NCBI RefSeq assembly: GCF_014638355.1
Contig: NZ_BMFK01000001.1
Span: forward strand, 1,813,160-1,877,159
Reading direction: 5' to 3'
Length of the DNA: 64,000 nucleotides
Origin: Priestia taiwanensis
GTDB taxonomy: Bacteria > Bacillota > Bacilli > Bacillales > Bacillaceae_G
Of the stretch, positions 36,271-47,637 are shown in pieces (positions within the stretch are counted from its first letter, which is position 1; every line of letters starts with the position of its first letter). The position numbers and the translations under genes are program-made. Under the pieces are notes generated by a model, which searched no databases, was not told where the DNA came from, and saw only the letters and a program-made list of their open reading frames with translations.

Positions 36271-38255
36271 TATATTTTGAAATGCTGGACTGTTTCGCTT
36301 AAGTTATTGCTTTCTTCTGTTAAATCGTCTAATGTTTCGACTACATGTTGTAAGTGACGAAGCTGTTCGTCTGTTGATGCTTGTACCTCTTCCGATGAAG
36401 AAGCTACTTCTTGGCTACCTCCGGAGAAGACATGAACAATCTCGACAAAGTGTTCTTGTTCCTCCGCAATTGTTTTCATTGCTTTTGTAACGTCTCCAAT
36501 GGACTCACCTAACACTTCAGCAATCGATGTAATCTCTAAAAACGCACTTTCTGCATTTGTTACTGATTTCCCTTGCTCGTCCATCATATTGCGTGTGCCT
36601 TTCATTGCCTCCACAGCACGCTTCGTTTCTTCTTGAATGCCTTTAATCGTTTCACTTACATTGTCTGTTGCTAACTTTGATTGTTCTGCTAGCTTGCGTA
36701 CTTCTTGGGCAACAACCGCAAAACCTTTTCCGTGATCACCAGCACGTGCTGCTTCAATACTAGCATTTAATGCAAGTAAGTTCGTTTGATCCGAAATTGT
36801 TCGAATCGAACTAATCACTTCACTAATCATCTCTACTCGTTCTACTAATTCCGCAACGACACGCTCCGCTTCTGTTAGTTTCATATTCGATTCACTTGAA
36901 GCATTACGTAATCCATGTAATTTTTCTCTTCCTGCACGCGATGCTCCTTCTGCTTTTGTCGACATCTCACTCATCGATAACATGGATGTATTCACATCGG
37001 TAATGGAATCTGCCATGTTATCTATTTGAATCATGATGCCTTCAATTTCATAAGCTTGCTTCGTGGCATGTCCTGCCACACTTTCCATTGCACCTGCCAC
37101 CTCTTTACTAGAAGAAATGGTTTCCTGTGCAGACACAGATACTTTTTTCGATACATCTTGTACTGTCACAACGTTTGTTTGAATGGCTCCAACCATGTTG
37201 CGCATTTGCACTACCATGTCATTAAATGCTGTCGTTAGCTGATTAAGTTCTTGACTTTTGGCTCTTTCAAGCTGCACTGTCAAATCACCTTCCGCTACTT
37301 TACACACTCCATTTCGCAAACGGCGGATTGGGATTGATATACGTCGTGCAATTACGTATACAATAATAATCGTAACAACAACAGAAGCAACAAACATTAG
37401 GATAGAAATTGTGCGGAACTCCACTGCTTCTGCCATTAATTCATTTATCGGATATACAACACCTACTGTCCACCCTAGTGGTGTACCTGCGTAGTAATAC
37501 TTTACTTTCTCTTCTTCTAATGTCCCTTCAAATGATCCATCCATTGCGTTCATCTGTTGAACATGTGGATCACCGGATAAATCTTCTCCATCTTTCCCTG
37601 GATATGTAAAGGCAATATGATTATTACTAAGAATAAATCCTTGTCCACCATATGCAATGTTCATGCTCTTCATAATTTGTTTAAAATAGTCTACAGATAA
37701 GTCAACCGCTACTACCCCTACTACGTCACCAGTTGTAGGAGAATGCACTGCGATAGAATTCGTAATAACCATATTTCCCGTTACTGTATCCTTATACGGT
37801 TGGCTCCTCCAAACGTTCCCGCCTTCTTTCACACCTTCCGTATACCACTCTTTTTCAATTGGGTTATATCCTGGCCCCTGATTACTCCACGTATTCAATG
37901 AAGTTAATGTTTCCCCGCCCTTCGTCCCTACATAAATAGACTCAACAGATGCATGTAACTTCGCATATAACTGAAAATCATCTACTAATTTCCCTTTCGC
38001 TTCATCTATATTTTCTGTTTCAAAAATCCGATGAATAAGATCACTTTTTGCATATTGCTGCAAATCCATATTTACATTATGTAATTCATTTTCAACAAAT
38101 TGAGTTACATCATGTACAATGGCTTTTGTTTCTCTATCAACATGCTTCTCTGCTTGTGTAGTTGCTAACAAATAAGAAGCTAGTTGAGAAGAAATTAATA
38201 CGATTCCGACAAATAATGTAAAGAAAAATATCATCTTTGCTTGCAATGTTTTCAT
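36270..38255 (-). CDS. Methyl-accepting chemotaxis protein 1 (dCache-HAMP)
   Basis: 661 residues from ATG at 38255 (GAGGTG upstream); a GTG three codons earlier is possible. Membrane helix about 7-29, extracellular dCache sensor about 35-275 ([49 protein letters not shown]). The second helix is about 282-303, followed by HAMP and a 44-helical signalling domain. The hairpin tip is [40 protein letters not shown]. It should bind a small ligand outside the cell and signal through CheW/CheA. It is the most divergent of the four receptors in this row and has its own promoter region and terminator. Confidence 0.92.
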   Translation of the reverse strand: MKTLQAKMIFFFTLFVGIVLISSQLASYLLATTQAEKHVDRETKAIVHDVTQFVENELHNVNMDLQQYAKSDLIHRIFETENIDEAKGKLVDDFQLYAKLHASVESIYVGTKGGETLTSLNTWSNQGPGYNPIEKEWYTEGVKEGGNVWRSQPYKDTVTGNMVITNSIAVHSPTTGDVVGVVAVDLSVDYFKQIMKSMNIAYGGQGFILSNNHIAFTYPGKDGEDLSGDPHVQQMNAMDGSFEGTLEEEKVKYYYAGTPLGWTVGVVYPINELMAEAVEFRTISILMFVASVVVTIIIVYVIARRISIPIRRLRNGVCKVAEGDLTVQLERAKSQELNQLTTAFNDMVVQMRNMVGAIQTNVVTVQDVSKKVSVSAQETISSSKEVAGAMESVAGHATKQAYEIEGIMIQIDNMADSITDVNTSMLSMSEMSTKAEGASRAGREKLHGLRNASSESNMKLTEAERVVAELVERVEMISEVISSIRTISDQTNLLALNASIEAARAGDHGKGFAVVAQEVRKLAEQSKLATDNVSETIKGIQEETKRAVEAMKGTRNMMDEQGKSVTNAESAFLEITSIAEVLGESIGDVTKAMKTIAEEQEHFVEIVHVFSGGSQEVASSSEEVQASTDEQLRHLQHVVETLDDLTEESNNLSETVQHFKI

Positions 38256-38438
38256 CACTTTCACCTCTAGACGTCAAATTAATAGGTCTTATGTCATATA
38301 AAATCACTAAATTATTTCCTATTATAAACATTCATTCCTACTTTCACCACTTATATGTTTGTTATTTTCTAAAAATATCGAAAAAACCGTCAATAAATTG
38401 TAAAATATGCGTTACTGTCGAAAAGAAAGAAGTTACTT

Positions 38439-38690
38439 ATGAAACAATATACGTTCAAGCAAGAAATAAGTAAGCATATTGCTGCTTTTCAAACCTTTCA
38501 TTAACACGAAGCCGTGGTTTTACAACTGTTTCTCGTCTTAGAAGGAAGTGGAATCGTAAGCGGTGCGAATGACGAACAAATCAGGAAGCTGTCTACTGGG
38601 AGAAAGGGGAGAGCCATACTACCTATTCAGAGGAAGGATTAACAGCTATCATTATTGAAGCTAAAAATATGGCTGAATCTGTGCAGATCG
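38439..38690 (+). pseudogene. Decayed cupin-domain gene
   Basis: Plus-strand remnant between two chemoreceptor genes. ATG at 38439 begins MKQYTFKQEISKHIAAFQTFH, then an in-frame TAA (38502). The same frame continues HEAVVLQLFLVLEGSGIVSG, and after a frameshift reads QEAVYWEKGESHTTYSEEG and LTAIIIEA. These blocks are the usual parts of a single-domain cupin (VPQLFLVLEGSG; WEKGESHTT metal/beta-barrel turn), with pieces deleted between them. So the gene carries at least a stop, a frameshift and internal deletions. Confidence 0.6.
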
Positions 38691-38737
38691 CATTGTTGGA
38701 GATTGAGTGCCGATGTACTCTATGCTTCTACCGATAC

Positions 38738-38780
38738 AAAAAGCCTGCGAGGTATCTAATTCCCTCACAGGCTTCTTTTC
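38738..38780 (-). terminator. Terminator after chemoreceptor 2
   Basis: AAGCCTGTGAGGG/CCTCGCAGGCTTTTT hairpin on the minus strand. Confidence 0.75.
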
Positions 38781-40760
38781 TTATATATTGAAACGCTTCA
38801 CTACTTCTCGTAATTCATTTGTTTGCTCAATTAGTTGTTCCGACGTTTCGGCTACTTGCTGTAAATGTTGTAACTGTTCATCTGTTGATGCATTCACTTC
38901 TTCAGATGCAGCTGCTGTTTCTTCGCTTCCAGCTGCGAATTCTTGTAAAATTGCACCGAACGCTACTTGTTCTTCTCCAATATGGTTCATCGATGTTGAA
39001 ATATCGGTAATAGAAAGGCGAACTTGTTCTGCAATCGATGTAATAACAAGAAAGACTTCTTCTGTCTCTGTTAATGATTGCTTCTGTTCATCTGCTAATT
39101 GACGTGTTTGTGTCATTGCTTCTACTGCTTTTTGTGTTTCTTCTTGAATACCTTTAATTGTTCCTGCTACGTTCTCTGTTGCTTGCTTTGATTGTTCTGC
39201 TAGTTTGCGTACTTCTTGGGCAACAACAGCGAATCCTTTTCCATGTTCACCTGCACGTGCCGCTTCGATACTTGCATTTAACGCTAGTAAATTCGTTTGA
39301 TCCGAAATGGAACGAATTGTATTAATTACATCGCTAATTAATCGGACACGCTCTACTAGTTCTACCATAACACTTTCTGCATTTTGCAATTGTGTATTCG
39401 ATACGTCTGACGCACTACGTAATGTTGCTAGCTTGCTTACACCAGCTTGTGATACACTGTCAGATTCGTTCGATAAATGCGTCATCGAGCTAATCGATAC
39501 GTTCACATCGGCGATTGATCCGCTAATACGATCAATCTTCTCTGTAATTGTTTCTACTTCATTGGCTTGTTCTGTTGCATTTTTTGCAACGCCGTCCATT
39601 GCACTCGCAATTTCTTTACTAGATGCGATTGTTTCTGCCGCTAAATGATGGACACCACTTGATCCATCTTGTACGTTCGTCACACTATGCTCAATCGTCT
39701 GTACCATACCATGCATTTCTTCGACCATGTGGCTAAAGTTCCTCGTTAATTGACCGACTTCATCCTTCGCTTTCGATTCAATACGAACAGTTAAATCGCC
39801 TTCAGTTACTTTCTGTACTTCCTTATTTAATCGTTGAATCGGGCGTGCAATTGTTTTTGCGAACATAAATACAATTACGCTTGTCAGAAGGATTGCACCA
39901 ATGACAATACGCTTTGTTACGTCACGAATACCCATCAACTCTGCCCCTAATTTTTCAACAGAGAAAATAATACCTACCTTCCATCCTAACTTACCAGAAT
40001 CTGAATGATACACGCGCGCTTCTTCACCATCTAATTCATGAGTAAATACGCCATCTACTTTTTTGTTCACTTCTTGTACAATCGCTTCGCCTGAGACATC
40101 TTGTCCATCTTTGTTTGGATAAATAATTGCTTTATTCGAGCTATCTAACATAAATATTTGTCCATCAAAACCAACGTCTACCTTTTCCGCATATGCCTTT
40201 AGCATATCTAGCGAAATATCCATCCCCATTACACCAAGAACTTGTTGCGTATTTGGATCAATAATTTTTTGAGATCCTGTAATGATTATTTCTTTCGTTT
40301 CTTCGTCTTCATAAGGAGTACTCCAGATGATTCTCTCCGAGTTATCCATTGCTTGCTTATACCATTCCCTACTTGTTGAATCGTAGTTAATAAGACCTTC
40401 TTTTGCATCTATGAAACTATTGTCACCCTTCCCTACATATAACGATAGAATTTCGGGATGCAAATCTGCATACACTTTGAAATCGTGTACTAACTTTTTC
40501 TTTTCCTCTTCTGTCGCATCTGCTTTGAGAGCGTTTTCTAACACATCATCTTTTGAATAGCGAATGAATTCTACTTCTTTCGCTGTGAATTTTTCCTCAA
40601 TCGCTGTCACTAATTCTTGCACACGCTGATTGGCATCTTTTTCAATCGTTACTTCACGTTGGTCACTAACCAACATATAAGTAATAAGCTGTACTATTGT
40701 AAACGTAACCGCCATAAGTAATGTAAAAATGAGCGTTATCTTTGATTGTATTTTTTTCAT
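38781..40760 (-). CDS. Methyl-accepting chemotaxis protein 2 (dCache-HAMP)
   Basis: 659 residues from ATG at 40760 (GGGGGACGGCAG upstream); the frame is open for eight more codons without support. Helix 1 about 6-28, dCache sensor about 35-275 ([50 protein letters not shown]), helix 2, HAMP, and signalling tip [20 protein letters not shown]. Its cytoplasmic half is almost identical to that of chemoreceptor 3, while the sensor half differs. Confidence 0.92.
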   Translation of the reverse strand: MKKIQSKITLIFTLLMAVTFTIVQLITYMLVSDQREVTIEKDANQRVQELVTAIEEKFTAKEVEFIRYSKDDVLENALKADATEEEKKKLVHDFKVYADLHPEILSLYVGKGDNSFIDAKEGLINYDSTSREWYKQAMDNSERIIWSTPYEDEETKEIIITGSQKIIDPNTQQVLGVMGMDISLDMLKAYAEKVDVGFDGQIFMLDSSNKAIIYPNKDGQDVSGEAIVQEVNKKVDGVFTHELDGEEARVYHSDSGKLGWKVGIIFSVEKLGAELMGIRDVTKRIVIGAILLTSVIVFMFAKTIARPIQRLNKEVQKVTEGDLTVRIESKAKDEVGQLTRNFSHMVEEMHGMVQTIEHSVTNVQDGSSGVHHLAAETIASSKEIASAMDGVAKNATEQANEVETITEKIDRISGSIADVNVSISSMTHLSNESDSVSQAGVSKLATLRSASDVSNTQLQNAESVMVELVERVRLISDVINTIRSISDQTNLLALNASIEAARAGEHGKGFAVVAQEVRKLAEQSKQATENVAGTIKGIQEETQKAVEAMTQTRQLADEQKQSLTETEEVFLVITSIAEQVRLSITDISTSMNHIGEEQVAFGAILQEFAAGSEETAAASEEVNASTDEQLQHLQQVAETSEQLIEQTNELREVVKRFNI

Positions 40761-40967
40761 CTGCCGTCCCCCACTATTTGACAAAGTAATTATGAAACAT
40801 AACCACTATGTATATCGGCAATATATGGGAAGTAGTTTACCTTATTTTCCAAATAAAATAAGAAATGGGACTTATATATGCAAAATAATTACTTTTCTAC
40901 AAGTGCTATTCTTCCTCTTTTCTTACAAAATGAAGCGTACAACCTTACATACCACTTGCTCGACATC

Positions 40968-41004
40968 AAAAAAAGCCTGCAGGATTGAAATTCCCGCAGG
41001 CTTC
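40968..41004 (-). terminator. Terminator after chemoreceptor 3
   Basis: AAGCCTGCGGG/CCTGCAGGCTTTTTTT hairpin on the minus strand. Confidence 0.75.
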
Positions 41005-41009
41005 TCTAC

Positions 41010-42998
41010 TTATATATTGAAACGTTTCACTAATTCTCGTAATTCATCCGTTTGCTCAATTAGTTGTTCCGACGTTTCGACTACTTGTTGTAAATGTTGT
41101 AACTGTTCATCTGTTGATGCATTTACTTCTTCAGATGCCGCTGCTGTTTCTTCGCTTCCTGCCGCAAATTCTTGTAAAATTTCACCGAATGCAGCTTGTT
41201 CGTTACCAATATTGTTCATTGCCGTTGAAATATCCGCAATTGATAAGCGTACTTGCTCAGCAATTGATGTGATAACTAAGAATACGTCTTCTGTCTCTGT
41301 TAATGATTGCTTCTGTTCATCCGCTAATTGACGTGTTTGCGTCATTGCTTCTACTGCTTTTTGTGTTTCTTCTTGGATACCTTTAATCGTTCCTGCTACG
41401 TGCTCTGTTGCTTGTTTTGATTGTTCTGCTAGTTTGCGTACTTCCTGGGCAACGACAGCAAATCCTTTTCCGTGTTCACCAGCGCGTGCCGCTTCGATGC
41501 TTGCATTTAACGCTAGTAAGTTCGTTTGATCTGAAATGGAACGAATTGTACCAATAACATCGCTAATTAATCGAACACGTTCTACCAGTTCACCCATAAC
41601 AGCTTCTGCACTTTGCAGTTGTGTATTCGATACATCTGATGCACTGCGTAACGTTCCCAACTTACTTACACCGGCTTGTGAAACGCTATCCGATTCATTT
41701 GATAAATGCGTCATCGATCCAATTGATACATTCACATCGGCAATAGATCCGCTAATGCGTTCAATTTTCTCTGTGATTGTTTCTACTTCATTGGCTTGGT
41801 CTGTTGCATTATTCGCAACGCTATCCATCGCACTTGCAACTTCTTTGCTTGTTGCGATTGTTTCCAGTGCTAAATGATGGACACCGTTTGATGCTTCTTG
41901 GACATTCGTTACACTATGTTCAATTGTTTGCACCATACCATGCATCTCTTCTACCATATGATTGAAGTTCTCTGTTAACTGACCAACTTCATCTTTTCGC
42001 TTAGACTGAATTCGAACCGTTAAGTCCCCTTCTGCTACCTTTTGTACTTCTTTGTTTAACTGTTGAATTGGACGTGCAATGGTTCTCGCAATCACATATA
42101 CAATTGCTAATGTAACAATTACTGCTAGACATAACACAATAAGCGTCGTATTACGCATGTTCGTTAACTCTTCCTCTAACTTCTCTACAGGGAACATTAT
42201 ACCAATATTCCACCTTAACTTCCCAAGCATAGAATGATAGACTTTCATCTCTTTTCCATCTACTTCATGTGTGAAGACACCTTCTACTCGCTTGCTTGCT
42301 TCTTGAACAATAAGTTCGTTCGAAACATCTTCCCCATCTTTATCTAAATACTCAATCGCTCGATTTTGTGCATCTAATATAAATCCTTGACCACCGAAAT
42401 CAATTTCTAAGTCTTGTAAATATTGATTAAACGTCGCTAATGGAATATCCATTCCTACGACACCCGTCACAGCATATGTATCGGAATCGATAATTGTTTT
42501 GGAACCTGTAATAATCATTTCTCCAGACACTGAGTCTTTGTAAGGTTCGCTCCATATGAATTGCCCACGCTTCTCCATTGCTTTCGTATACCACGCGTTG
42601 ACAGTTGGATCATAATTCGTCACTTCTTCTCCTTCTGCATCAGAAGCAAAAGATTCTTTGTTCGGCTTGCCCATATATACAGCAAGCACTTCTGGATGTA
42701 ATTCTTTGTATAAGCGTAATTCTGTTGTTAACTTCTTCTTATCTTCCTCACTTGCATTCTCTCTTGCTGCTCGCTGCATGACATCCGATTGCACATAACG
42801 TGTCATATCAACTTCTTTATCTTTAAATACGCTTTCAACTTTCTTTAACACTTCTAATACATACCAATGTGCATCATCTTCAATTTTCTCTGTACGATCT
42901 TGACTTACTTGTATGTACGTCACTGTTTGTGCCGCAATAAGCGAGACCGCCATTAGTAATGTGAAAAAAAGCATCATTTTCGTTTGAATTTTCTTCAT
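41010..42998 (-). CDS. Methyl-accepting chemotaxis protein 3 (dCache-HAMP)
   Basis: 662 residues; start set by AGGAGGATGACAG. Helix 1 about 6-28, dCache sensor about 35-280 ([51 protein letters not shown]), helix 2 about 284-305, HAMP, and signalling domain with the same tip sequence as the others. Long stretches of the HAMP and signalling region match chemoreceptor 2 exactly, indicating recent duplication or gene conversion. Confidence 0.92.
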   Translation of the reverse strand: MKKIQTKMMLFFTLLMAVSLIAAQTVTYIQVSQDRTEKIEDDAHWYVLEVLKKVESVFKDKEVDMTRYVQSDVMQRAARENASEEDKKKLTTELRLYKELHPEVLAVYMGKPNKESFASDAEGEEVTNYDPTVNAWYTKAMEKRGQFIWSEPYKDSVSGEMIITGSKTIIDSDTYAVTGVVGMDIPLATFNQYLQDLEIDFGGQGFILDAQNRAIEYLDKDGEDVSNELIVQEASKRVEGVFTHEVDGKEMKVYHSMLGKLRWNIGIMFPVEKLEEELTNMRNTTLIVLCLAVIVTLAIVYVIARTIARPIQQLNKEVQKVAEGDLTVRIQSKRKDEVGQLTENFNHMVEEMHGMVQTIEHSVTNVQEASNGVHHLALETIATSKEVASAMDSVANNATDQANEVETITEKIERISGSIADVNVSIGSMTHLSNESDSVSQAGVSKLGTLRSASDVSNTQLQSAEAVMGELVERVRLISDVIGTIRSISDQTNLLALNASIEAARAGEHGKGFAVVAQEVRKLAEQSKQATEHVAGTIKGIQEETQKAVEAMTQTRQLADEQKQSLTETEDVFLVITSIAEQVRLSIADISTAMNNIGNEQAAFGEILQEFAAGSEETAAASEEVNASTDEQLQHLQQVVETSEQLIEQTDELRELVKRFNI

Positions 42999-43098
42999 CT
43001 GTCATCCTCCTGCTGTGCGGAAAAATAATTCTGATTAATAATATTATATATATCGGTCAAAATTCGACATTCTTAACCTCTCCAGCACAATCTATGAG

Positions 43099-43134
43099 AA
43101 AAAAGGAAGACCATTTCAGTCCTCCTTTCTTGTC
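43099..43134 (-). terminator. Terminator after chemoreceptor 4
   Basis: AAGAAAGGAGGACTG/CAGTCCTCCTTTCTT-like imperfect hairpin followed by TTTTTTC on the minus strand. Confidence 0.6.
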
Positions 43135-43141
43135 TCATTCC

Positions 43142-45133
43142 TTACACACGAAAACGCTCTACTAACTCTTTTAACTTCTTGCTTTCTTCTTGTAAGTTCT
43201 CTGATGTTGTCATGACATGTTGTAAATACGTTGATTGCTCATCTGTTGATGCATTTACTTCTTCTGATGCAGCTGCTGTCTCTTGGCTTCCCGCTGCAAA
43301 TACTTGAATTACTCCGGCAAATGCCTCTTGCTCTTCAGCGATACTATCTACTTCTTTCGTTACTTCTTGAACAGATTCCGTTAGACGCTCTGATGCAGCA
43401 ATAATCGACTGGAATGCTTGCTCTGTATTCCCAACAGATTGTTGTTGTTCATCTGCCATCTCACGTGTATGTTGCATTGCTTCTACTGCTTTTTTCGTTT
43501 CTTCTTGAATACCTTTAATCGTTATGCTTACATGTTCTGTTGCTTCTTTCGACTGCTCTGCTAACTTACGTACTTCTGTCGCTACAACAGCAAATCCTTT
43601 TCCATGTTCGCCAGCACGCGCTGCTTCAATACTTGCATTCAATGCTAGAAGGTTCGTCTGATCCGAAATAGAACGGATTGTTTCCATTACATTGCTAATC
43701 ATATGAACACGTTCTACTAATTGATTCATGACATTCTCTACTTCATGTAATTGTCCATTCGCCTCACGAGATGTTGCACTTAACTCACGTAGTTTGTTCA
43801 TCCCTTCTTGTGACGACATATCTACTTCTGACGATAATTTATCCATTGAAATCACCGAGTTATTTACACCTGTTACCGATTGCGACATACGCTCCATACG
43901 ACCTAAAATACCTTCGATTTCATTCGCTTGATGCGTCGCATTATTTGCCACACTATCCATCGCGCTTGCGATTTCTTTACTTGTTGCAATTGTTTCCTGC
44001 GTTAAGTTAGATACTTGTCCCGATGCATCTTCTACACTGCTAACATTTTGTTGAATTGAACGAACCATTTCATTCATTTGTTCTACCATGTCCGTGAAAT
44101 TCCTTGTCAGTTGTCCAACTTCATCTTTTGATTCACTCTCTAGACGTACGGTTAAATCACCATCTGCCATTTTCTCTACTTCTTCACTTAACGTACGAAT
44201 TGGTTTGGCAATACGGATTGCTACAAAATACACAATTGCTGTTGTAATTAGTAACGCAACCACTCCAATGATAACCGAAATTATCTTAAACTCATTTAAT
44301 GCTTCTTGTAATTTTTCTACTGGGTATATAACCCCAATATTCCATCCATACTTGTCTAAATGAAGAGTGTGTACTTCCACTTCTTTATCATTTAATTGGC
44401 TCTTAAAGATGGCATTCTTACTATTCTGTAATGCCTGTACAAGTGGTTCTCCTGCTACATCTTGTCCATTCTTCTCTGGATATGCAACTGCTTTATTCAC
44501 AGAATCAATAATAAATGCTTGTCCACCGTGTGCGATATCCATTTCTTTGATCATCGTTTGAATACCAGCTAACGAACAATCTACCGCAATAACACCTAAT
44601 ACTTCTTTTCCATCTGCTGACATAATTGCTCGTGAAGCTGTTACAACTAACTCTTTCGATGCAACGTCCTCATAAGGTGTTCCCCATGCGATCTTTCCAC
44701 CAGCCTTCAGTGCATCTTTGTACCAATCACGTGATGTCGGATCGTAATCTGCAGGATGACTTCTTCCACGATCATATGAAGTCATGAAAGCTTTCTCTTT
44801 CGTTCCCATATAAATCGAAGCAATATGCTGATACTTATCCGCATATATTTCGAATTCATCCATTATTTTCTCTTTTGCTGTTTCTTTCGTCTCATCTTTA
44901 AATGCTGTTCTGATTATTTCAGACTCAACATATCGTGCAATATCAATATCAATTGTTGATAATGTATAATTTAACTGTTCAGAAATATTCTTCACAATCA
45001 ATTGTGATTCTGTCTTGACGCCTTCTTGTAACTTATTATTCACTTGTATAAAAAGAGCAACTTGTGTCGTAACAAGCGAAATTGCCACAAGTGCTGTGAA
45101 AATAAGTATCATCTTTGTCTGTAGCTTCTTCAT
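43142..45133 (-). CDS. Methyl-accepting chemotaxis protein 4 (dCache-HAMP)
   Basis: 663 residues; AAGGGGAG upstream. Same architecture as the other three: helix 1, dCache sensor about 35-280 ([50 protein letters not shown]), helix 2, HAMP, and signalling domain with tip [20 protein letters not shown]. The end sequence [20 protein letters not shown] differs from receptors 2 and 3. The [11 protein letters not shown] block is the amino-acid-binding-type dCache pattern, so an amino acid ligand is plausible. Confidence 0.92.
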   Translation of the reverse strand: MKKLQTKMILIFTALVAISLVTTQVALFIQVNNKLQEGVKTESQLIVKNISEQLNYTLSTIDIDIARYVESEIIRTAFKDETKETAKEKIMDEFEIYADKYQHIASIYMGTKEKAFMTSYDRGRSHPADYDPTSRDWYKDALKAGGKIAWGTPYEDVASKELVVTASRAIMSADGKEVLGVIAVDCSLAGIQTMIKEMDIAHGGQAFIIDSVNKAVAYPEKNGQDVAGEPLVQALQNSKNAIFKSQLNDKEVEVHTLHLDKYGWNIGVIYPVEKLQEALNEFKIISVIIGVVALLITTAIVYFVAIRIAKPIRTLSEEVEKMADGDLTVRLESESKDEVGQLTRNFTDMVEQMNEMVRSIQQNVSSVEDASGQVSNLTQETIATSKEIASAMDSVANNATHQANEIEGILGRMERMSQSVTGVNNSVISMDKLSSEVDMSSQEGMNKLRELSATSREANGQLHEVENVMNQLVERVHMISNVMETIRSISDQTNLLALNASIEAARAGEHGKGFAVVATEVRKLAEQSKEATEHVSITIKGIQEETKKAVEAMQHTREMADEQQQSVGNTEQAFQSIIAASERLTESVQEVTKEVDSIAEEQEAFAGVIQVFAAGSQETAAASEEVNASTDEQSTYLQHVMTTSENLQEESKKLKELVERFRV

Positions 45134-45844
45134 TCATTTCTCCCCTTTATATCTTCGTTACAAAAGATAACCCCACCATTTATGTATGAATTGCACGCTT
45201 GATTACCTTTAGTACAATACCCTTAGAAAATAAAACTTCAATATAACTAGTGCAAAAACATTGTTCATTATATCACTTATTTTCATAACATTTTTCTTAT
45301 TTTCGCATTGTTCACAAAAAATGAAAATATTGTCCTATTTTGTCGAAATAAGACCAAACCTTTTACCTATCTGAAGGTACCTATACTTGTGATACTCCCT
45401 GCTATACGTTCTCATTCACTGGGGATCGAGTTTATGGATTATAAAATAGTTCTTATTACTTAGAACGATATAGATATGAATACAAATAAAATTATGAAAA
45501 AGGCTTCCTATCTTTTTATAGAAAATATTGTCTCAAGTTTGTCATTTCCTTTGTGACAATCGTGCTTGGCAATGCAATTATAGAAGGTGATTATGACATG
45601 TTCTCCGTTGCCGTAGTTTTATCTACAGTTATATGTTACTTCAGTGATGTAGGACTTGTTTTACTCATCGATTGTGAAGTACGTAATATCGCGCTTAGTT
45701 TCTTAAAAAAGAAAAAAAGAGTCAAGCCTTGTCGCATAATAGAAAAATCCCCCTTTCTCCTCTGAGAAAGGGGGATTTTTCTATTATGAACCTATATTAT
45801 TGCTATGCCAGTTACTAATTTTGAACAAATTATTGTCTAGGCTT
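45134..45844. other. Long intergenic region with a possible membrane-protein remnant
   Basis: About 710 bases. The first 200 contain the promoter region of chemoreceptor 4. At about 45500-45770 a plus-strand reading (KFVISFVTIVLGNAIIEGDY ... VLSTVICYFSDVGLVLLIDC) would encode two hydrophobic segments. It lacks a start codon with ribosome binding site and ends in the terminator stem, so it looks like a remnant. Nothing else was recognised. Confidence 0.4.
45747..45784. terminator. Strong bidirectional terminator
   Basis: AAAAATCCCCCTTTCTC/GAGAAAGGGGGATTTTT with a CTCT loop: a 17-base perfect stem with A and T runs. Confidence 0.85.
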
Positions 45845-47101
45845 TTATTTCTTATATGTGCTTCGACCAATCAATTTGTTCTCCACAATTACTTTACCAT
45901 TTTGTTTCACTGTCTTATATGCAGATGCTTTAATATGTGTATCTGTTTCGCTATCTTTTTTTGATGTAAGTGTAACTTGTTTTCCTGTTGCTTCTTTTCC
46001 TAATAAATTAATAGTTAATGTACTTCCTGATGGAATTGCTTGAACATATAACGGATAATCTAGTGAATTCTTAAATTTGAAGTCTGGACCGTAATCTGCA
46101 ACTGTCGCATCTAACCCGATTGGTACATACCCCACTGTACGACTATGATTCACACGTTCAACAATATCTAAGTCAGCATTTAGTACAGCATTATATAACG
46201 TACTCGACACTTGGCAAATTCCTCCGCCATAATCTGTCGACAATTCTCCGTTCACGTATACAGTTGACTCCTTGTATCCATTCGCTTTGTTCGCATGCCC
46301 AACTTCTCCTTTGAAGCTGAATACTTCACCTGGTTCAAGAAGTGTACCATCTATACTTTTTGCCGCACGCTCTACATTAAAACGTGTGTTTCCTTCACGT
46401 CCTGTCATCGGTGATCCAAACCCGGCAACCGTCTTACTGAAATCCATCTTTTGTACATCTTCTGTCGTACGCTTTGGCGCAAATTCTTTCGTTGGAACCG
46501 TTACTGTCGCTTGCTTCTCTACTACCGCAGTTTCTACAAGCCCCTTTAACTTCTCCTTATCAACCATCACACCATTCTTCCCTGGTGTAATTTGCTTTTG
46601 GCTACCTGCCATATATACAGAAGCATTCTTCGGTTGAGTTAATGGTTTGTTGTAATCTGACTGTAACGCTTCATCGTACTTCTCAGGAGAGAATACTTGC
46701 TTCAAGTTATACACTCGTGTTCGTACACCTGATTCTGCTTCTTTCTTCATATCAACACGGTCACCATAATTAGCCTCTTGGCCACTAAAGATGTCATCAG
46801 CAATTGCTGTTCCTTCATAGCTAACACCTAAGTCTCCCCATGTGAGCGTCTTATTTTGACCATTTAAAGTAAGCGTTAATTGTGTTGCATTCCACTCATC
46901 GACCTTAGCTTGAACAATTTGCTCGACTTCCTCACGCGTCTTTCCTTTCAGATCAACACCTTCAAATGTTGTTCCTTGAAGAACATATGTATCTAATTCT
47001 TGGTTTAGCTCTGCTGTATGATTGTAGTACGTAGCACCAGCTACTCCCCCCAATACCCCAAACGACACAACGGCAGCAATAATAGGAATTTTAAATTTCA
47101 T
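45845..47101 (-). CDS. VanW-family protein with putative peptidoglycan-binding N-terminal domain
   Basis: 418 residues. One N-terminal membrane segment (about 5-27), then a PG_binding_4-type domain (about 50-190; TFEGVDLKGKTREEVEQIV). The VanW core is at about 215-360, with hallmarks FNVERAAKSIDGTLLEPGEVFSF, YGGGICQVSSTLYNAVL and VNHSRTVGYVPIGLDATV. A C-terminal beta domain follows. The family name comes from glycopeptide clusters, but chromosomal copies are common and their envelope function is unknown. Confidence 0.85.
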   Translation of the reverse strand: MKFKIPIIAAVVSFGVLGGVAGATYYNHTAELNQELDTYVLQGTTFEGVDLKGKTREEVEQIVQAKVDEWNATQLTLTLNGQNKTLTWGDLGVSYEGTAIADDIFSGQEANYGDRVDMKKEAESGVRTRVYNLKQVFSPEKYDEALQSDYNKPLTQPKNASVYMAGSQKQITPGKNGVMVDKEKLKGLVETAVVEKQATVTVPTKEFAPKRTTEDVQKMDFSKTVAGFGSPMTGREGNTRFNVERAAKSIDGTLLEPGEVFSFKGEVGHANKANGYKESTVYVNGELSTDYGGGICQVSSTLYNAVLNADLDIVERVNHSRTVGYVPIGLDATVADYGPDFKFKNSLDYPLYVQAIPSGSTLTINLLGKEATGKQVTLTSKKDSETDTHIKASAYKTVKQNGKVIVENKLIGRSTYKK

Positions 47102-47637
47102 CCATCTACACCTTTACCCTCTAGCTTTTTTTTATTTTCTCTAATATGTAACAACAATATTTTAAAAGTTAATTTCCAAATATTACACATTATCCCTAAG
47201 AAAATGATTACTTTATCTATCTACTATTTTATCAAACTTCTATTGAATAATAAAGGATAAATTCGTTACACAGAAGAAAAACTTGTAACATTCCTGTAAA
47301 GAAAAATGTCGAATAGTTCTTTTTTATTACGAATTCTAACTATTAAAAGTATTATTTTTCCATTAATTACTTTTTATCTCTATAATTTCCGAAATATTTG
47401 TTACAAAAGCACACGTGTAAACACTGACTTTTCATCGATGTTTATTACCATAGTACTATAGAAGTATTTTTTATCATACAAGAAAGATCCATCTATTATC
47501 AAAATCGTTTGTTTGTTGTTTTTTGACACATTTTATTTTCTTCATATCTCACTATGTTCAGATAAAATCCTACAAAAAACTCACTTACCTCAACCATAAA
47601 AAAGACACCTCATCAGAGGTGTCTTTCTCAAGCATGA
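47102..47637. other. AT-rich intergenic region with a terminator
   Basis: About 535 bases, upstream of the VanW gene and downstream of ptsI. Only the ptsI terminator (AAAGACACCTC/GAGGTGTCTTT, about 47600-47626) and VanW promoter-like AT tracts are visible. No gene recognised. Confidence 0.5.
47599..47627 (-). terminator. Terminator of ptsHI
   Basis: Perfect stem AAAGACACCTC/GAGGTGTCTTT with an ATCA loop. Confidence 0.85.
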
